A stretch of DNA of 25,546 nt. It comes from CAZUZD01 sp964624465 (GTDB lineage Bacteria > Planctomycetota > Planctomycetia > Isosphaerales > Isosphaeraceae). Both the position numbers and the translations under genes were made by a program. Location: positions 1 to 25,546 of the forward strand of contig CAZUZD010000051.1 of the NCBI GenBank assembly GCA_964624465.1, written 5' to 3'. Below, piece by piece: positions 22,475 through 25,546 of the stretch (positions are counted from its first letter, which is position 1; each line of letters begins with the position of its first letter). The notes beneath the pieces are model-generated. The model ran no database searches. It had not been told where the DNA came from and worked only from the letters and a program-made list of their open reading frames with translations.

Positions 22475-23866
22475 ATGTCCCGCCTCCTGGCTCTGGCCGG
22501 GCTCTGCCTGGCGCTCGGCGCCGCCCCGGCGATGGCTCAGCGGCCCTTCGCGGCCGACCTGCTGCCCACCCGATCGGCCACCGCCCGGCTTGGCCTGGAA
22601 CGCCAGTGGTACGCCGCGGTCCCCCTGGCCGCCGCCAATGATCGAATCCTGAGCTTCAACGTCGACGGCGGCCAGCTGTTCGTCCAGACCAGCGGCGGCA
22701 TGCTCCACGCCTTCGACGCCGAGAGCGGCCGCCACCTCTGGGGCGTTGGGATCTCCGCCGGCGCCGCCATCGGCCCGCCCGTCGCGGTCAACTCCACCCT
22801 CGCCTTCGTCACCCAGCTCAAGACCCTCCATGCCCTCGACCGCCGCACGGGCCGCACCGTGTGGAAGACCGACATGGAGGACGTCGCCTCGACCGGCGCG
22901 GGCGCCGACGAGGATCTCGTCATGGTCGGCCTCCGCTCGGGCAAGCTGGTCGCCTACAACGTCCACGCCCTGCCCTCCGACGGCGACTTCCCCGGCCGCT
23001 CGGCCGGCTCGCTCGCCTGGGCCTGGCGCTCCAATGGCCTGCTCACCGCCCGGCCGATCGTGGCTCCGCAGGTCGTTGCCTTCGGCAGCCATGACCACCG
23101 GGTTTATGTCACGAGCAAGGGGACCCAGCGCAGCGACGTGAAGCCCGAGCTGCTGTTCCGGTTCCTGACCGGCGGCCCGATCAGCGCCAACATGGCGTTC
23201 CTGGGCAACCGCACCCTGATCGTGCCCTCGGCCGACGCCAACGTGTACGCCGCCGACCTGTTCACCGGCACCACCCGCTGGTCGATCTCGACCGGCTCCG
23301 AGGTGGATCAGGAGCCGATCGTCTCGGACACCGTCGTGTTCACCATCAACGCCAGCGGGCGGGTGATGGCCATCGACGGCCTGACGGGCAAGATGTACTG
23401 GGATCACGCCACCGGCGGCGAGCGGATCGTGGCCGTCAGCGGCACCCGCGTGTACCTGGAGAGCCTCGAGCACGACCTGATCATCCTCGACCGGGCGACC
23501 GGCCGGATGATCGCCGACGCCGTGGCCACCCAGCAGCGTGCCGGCATGAACCTGCGCGGACTCGAGCTGAGCTTCCCCAACTACCAGAATGACCGGCTGT
23601 ACTTCGCCAGCAAGAATGGGCTGATCATCTGTCTCCGCGAGATCGGCCGCGAGCAGCCGACTCTGCTGCGGAGCCCGGGCCTGCCGCCGTTCGGCACGAT
23701 CCCCCCCGGCGGCTTCACCACCGACGAGGAGATCCCGCCCACCGGCTCGAAGACCACCCCGCCCCCGGCGCCTGCCCCGACCGATGGCGAGGGCGCCGGC
23801 GACACCCCCGCGGCGCCCGACGACGCGGCTCCGCCGGAGGATGGCGACGGTGGCGCCAGGCCCTGA
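22475..23866 (+). CDS. Exported PQQ-like beta-propeller repeat protein
   Basis: This 463-aa protein has a signal peptide (MSRLLALAGLCLALGAAPAMA, cut after residue 21) and a repeated beta-propeller of the PQQ/BamB type. Blade signatures recur: GGMLHAFDAESGRHLWGV, KTLHALDRRTGRTVWKT, ANVYAADLFTGTTRWSI, GRVMAIDGLTGKMYWD, HDLIILDRATGRMIA and NGLIICLREIG. Each has the pattern of a strand, a D-x-x-T/S-G turn and a Trp strand. No dehydrogenase catalytic residues are evident, so a structural or scaffold role is more likely than PQQ-dependent oxidation. The last 50 residues are a Pro/Asp/Glu-rich low-complexity tail. The ATG at 22475 has AAAGGA at 22461-22466 with an 8-base spacer. The gene follows the zinc-ribbon membrane protein after 144 bases and may work with it. 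Confidence 0.88.
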   Translation: MSRLLALAGLCLALGAAPAMAQRPFAADLLPTRSATARLGLERQWYAAVPLAAANDRILSFNVDGGQLFVQTSGGMLHAFDAESGRHLWGVGISAGAAIGPPVAVNSTLAFVTQLKTLHALDRRTGRTVWKTDMEDVASTGAGADEDLVMVGLRSGKLVAYNVHALPSDGDFPGRSAGSLAWAWRSNGLLTARPIVAPQVVAFGSHDHRVYVTSKGTQRSDVKPELLFRFLTGGPISANMAFLGNRTLIVPSADANVYAADLFTGTTRWSISTGSEVDQEPIVSDTVVFTINASGRVMAIDGLTGKMYWDHATGGERIVAVSGTRVYLESLEHDLIILDRATGRMIADAVATQQRAGMNLRGLELSFPNYQNDRLYFASKNGLIICLREIGREQPTLLRSPGLPPFGTIPPGGFTTDEEIPPTGSKTTPPPAPAPTDGEGAGDTPAAPDDAAPPEDGDGGARP

Positions 23867-23912
23867 CCGGTCCCCGTCGTCAGCCGCTCCGAGTCCCTGA
23901 ATTTCGAGGCGG

Positions 23913-23957
23913 AAGAGTCCGGGCGTCGGCACCCCTGGGGGCCGGCCCCGGACTCTT
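23913..23957 (+). terminator. Long hairpin between the PQQ-like gene and purH
   Basis: AAGAGTCCGGG (23913-23923) and CCCGGACTCTT (23947-23957) form a perfect 11-bp stem. Inside, GTCGGC and GCCGGC can extend it with a wobble pair. It sits 46 bases after the PQQ-gene stop and 80 before purH. Only a short T pair follows, so it is either a U-poor terminator or part of the purH leader. Confidence 0.55.
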
Positions 23958-24036
23958 GAGTTCCCCAGCGCGGGGCCGCCGCCACCCGCGAGCCGCTCTC
24001 CGGCCCGCGTCGACCCGAGTCCGAGGCCTCTCCACC

Positions 24037-25546
24037 ATGTCCGACTCCCTGGTTCCCCTCCGTCGCGCCCTGCTCAGCGTCTCCGACAAGACCGGGCTCA
24101 TCGAGCTCGGCCGCGCCCTTGCCGGGCACGGCATCGCCCTGCTGGCCAGCGGCGGCACCCGCACGGCGCTGGCGCAGGCGGGGCTGGACGTGGCCGAGGT
24201 CTCCGACTACACCGGCCAGGCCGAGATCCTGGGCGGCCGGGTCAAGACCCTGCATCCGAAGCTCCACGGCGGCATCCTCGGCCGTCGCGACGAGCCGTCC
24301 GACGTCGCAACCATGCAGGCGCAGGGCATCGAGCCGATCGACCTGGTGGTCGTGAACCTGTACCCGTTCGCCGCCACGGTCGCACGCCCCGACGTGACGC
24401 TCGAGCTGGCCGTCGAGAACATCGACATCGGCGGCCCGAGCCTGATCCGGGGCGCGGCCAAGAACCACGCGCACGTCGCCGTGCTCACCGATCCCGGCCA
24501 GTACGCCGCGTTCCTCCAGGCGCTCGCCGCTCAGGGCGGCACGACCCTGGACCAGCGGCGCCACCTGGCGCTGGCCGCCTACGAACACACCGCCGCCTAC
24601 GACGCGGCGATCTCGGCCTACCTCCGCCCGATCTTCGCCCCCACCGACGCGGCTCCGGGCCCGTTCCCGGAGGCCCTGGGCCTGCACGGCACGCTCCGTG
24701 AGACGCTCCGATACGGGGAGAACCCCCACCAGCGCGCGGCCTTCTATGCCGAGGCCGGTGCCAGTGGCGCCAACCTCGCGACGGCGAAGATCCTGCACGG
24801 CAAGGAGCTCTCGTACAACAACCTGCTCGACCTCGACAGCGCCCTGCGGCTGGTGCGGACCTTCGCCGAGCCGGCGGCCGTCGTGCTCAAGCACAACAAC
24901 CCCTGCGGCGCGGCGATCGCCGTCGACGCCGCCTCCGCCTTCGAGAGGGCCTACGAGGGCGATCCCGTCAGCGCCTTCGGCGGCATCGTGGGCCTGAACC
25001 GCCCGGTCACGCTGGCCGCCGCCGAGCGGATGTGCCAGCCGGGGCGGTTCCTCGAGTGCATCCTGGCCCCGAGCTTCGAGCCCGAGGCGTTCCGGCTCCT
25101 GACCACCAAGCCCTCCTGGCGCAACAGCGTGCGGCTGGTCGAGCTGGGCGCCCCCCTCGGGCCAGATTCCGAAGGCCCGGCCGGCTTCGACGTGCGACGG
25201 ATCGAGGGTGGCTACCTCGTGCAGGACTGGGACCGGCTCCAGGCCGACCCCTCGGGTCTCCAGACCGTTTCGAAGCGCCCGCCCACCGAGGCCGAGCGCC
25301 GCGACCTCGACTTCGCCTGGCGGGTCTGTGCGGCGGTGAAGTCCAACGCCATCGTGATCGCCCGCGACGGCCAGGTCCTCGGCGTCGGCGCCGGCCAGAT
25401 GAGCCGGCTCGACTCGGTGCGGATCGCCGTCGAGAAGGCCGGCGAGCGGGCCAAGGGGGCGGCACTGGCCTCCGACGCCTTCTTCCCGTTCCGCGACGGC
25501 CCCGACGTGGCCGCCGCCGCCGGCGTGCGGGCCATCATCCAGCCCG
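24037..25546 (+). CDS. purH: Bifunctional purine biosynthesis protein PurH, 3' partial
   Basis: The 503 residues in view are PurH, which performs the last two steps to IMP: formyl transfer from 10-formyl-tetrahydrofolate to AICAR, then ring closure. The N-terminal IMP cyclohydrolase domain shows LLSVSDKTGLIELG, LLASGGTRTALAQAG, GGRVKTLHPKLHGGILGRR, VVNLYPF and ENIDIGGPSLIRGAAKNH. The AICAR transformylase domain shows LRYGENPHQ, ELSYNNLLDLDSALRLV, the catalytic LKHNNPCG (Lys-His pair), GDPVSAFGGIVG, VKSNAIVIA, GQMSRLDSVRIAVEKA and DAFFPFRDG. The gene runs off the window in AGVRAIIQP, about 30 residues before the usual end. ATG 24037 has GAGG at 24023-24026 with a 10-base spacer. No neighbouring pur genes are in the window. 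Confidence 0.97.
   Translation, partial: MSDSLVPLRRALLSVSDKTGLIELGRALAGHGIALLASGGTRTALAQAGLDVAEVSDYTGQAEILGGRVKTLHPKLHGGILGRRDEPSDVATMQAQGIEPIDLVVVNLYPFAATVARPDVTLELAVENIDIGGPSLIRGAAKNHAHVAVLTDPGQYAAFLQALAAQGGTTLDQRRHLALAAYEHTAAYDAAISAYLRPIFAPTDAAPGPFPEALGLHGTLRETLRYGENPHQRAAFYAEAGASGANLATAKILHGKELSYNNLLDLDSALRLVRTFAEPAAVVLKHNNPCGAAIAVDAASAFERAYEGDPVSAFGGIVGLNRPVTLAAAERMCQPGRFLECILAPSFEPEAFRLLTTKPSWRNSVRLVELGAPLGPDSEGPAGFDVRRIEGGYLVQDWDRLQADPSGLQTVSKRPPTEAERRDLDFAWRVCAAVKSNAIVIARDGQVLGVGAGQMSRLDSVRIAVEKAGERAKGAALASDAFFPFRDGPDVAAAAGVRAIIQP

Noticed and set aside
21020..23932. 970-codon minus-strand frame across the N gap
   Set aside because: Antisense shadow of the zinc-ribbon and PQQ-like genes, which have signal peptide, propeller repeats and a ribosome site; the shadow has none.
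1..25546. CRISPR arrays, tRNA, rRNA, insertion sequences, phage or toxin-antitoxin genes
   Set aside because: Looked for repeated units, cloverleaf-type sequences, transposase motifs and small paired genes; none seen.

Overview
The window (about 25.5 kb, very GC-rich, by eye near 70%) looks like chromosome of a planctomycete, most likely of the Isosphaeraceae type. The evidence is the gene content: a DUF1559 protein with a prepilin-type N-terminus and H-X9-DG C-terminus, a DUF1571 lipoprotein-like protein, a PQQ-type beta-propeller protein, a heparinase II/III-like exported protein, a GT39-like membrane glycosyltransferase, and CsrA with no flagellar genes nearby. The family assignment is inference. 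There is no sign of phage, insertion sequences, CRISPR, tRNA or rRNA. A run of 10 N at 21752-21761 marks an assembly gap inside a gene.

Layout. 1-4.3 kb: 3' part of a SurA/PpiC-type peptidyl-prolyl isomerase, then a GT39-like glycosyltransferase, converging on the DUF1559 gene. 4.3-7.6 kb: a small Cys-rich protein and a secreted heparinase-like protein, divergent from DUF1559 over overlapping promoters. 7.6-11.6 kb: an unrecognised 253-aa protein with a structured leader, converging on a GH15-like protein. 11.7-13 kb: a sugar-isomerase-like TIM barrel converging on csrA. 13.3-15.4 kb: an exported alpha/beta hydrolase converging on a metallophosphoesterase. 15.5-18.1 kb: a tightly overlapping four-gene operon (DUF2071/YqjF, membrane protein, DCC/YuxK thiol oxidoreductase, membrane protein). 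18.1-20.2 kb: an MBL-fold hydrolase divergent from DUF1571. 20.3-25.5 kb: RimI-like acetyltransferase, a membrane/zinc-ribbon protein broken by the gap, a PQQ-like propeller protein, and purH running off the right edge.

How it fits together. Most genes are single units with their own promoter; I could find several TTGnnn-N16-18-TAnnnT elements that stand out against the GC background. Gene pairs often converge over GC-rich hairpins without U-tracts, or diverge over promoters whose -10 boxes overlap. Several products are predicted to be exported or membrane-bound (PpiC, GT39-like, DUF1559, heparinase-like, alpha/beta hydrolase, DUF1571, PQQ propeller), which suits the cell-envelope emphasis of planctomycetes.

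Most interesting candidates: (i) the four-gene DUF2071-membrane-DCC-membrane operon as a possible uncharacterised membrane redox module; (ii) the 170-nt leader before the 253-aa unknown gene, with a canonical promoter and a hairpin followed by a U-rich tract, which looks like an attenuator; (iii) a hairpin that presents AGGA in its loop upstream of csrA, a possible autoregulatory CsrA site; (iv) two face-to-face divergent promoters with overlapping, symmetrical -10 boxes; (v) a GH15-like protein that seems to lack both catalytic glutamates. None could be tested here by search or folding.
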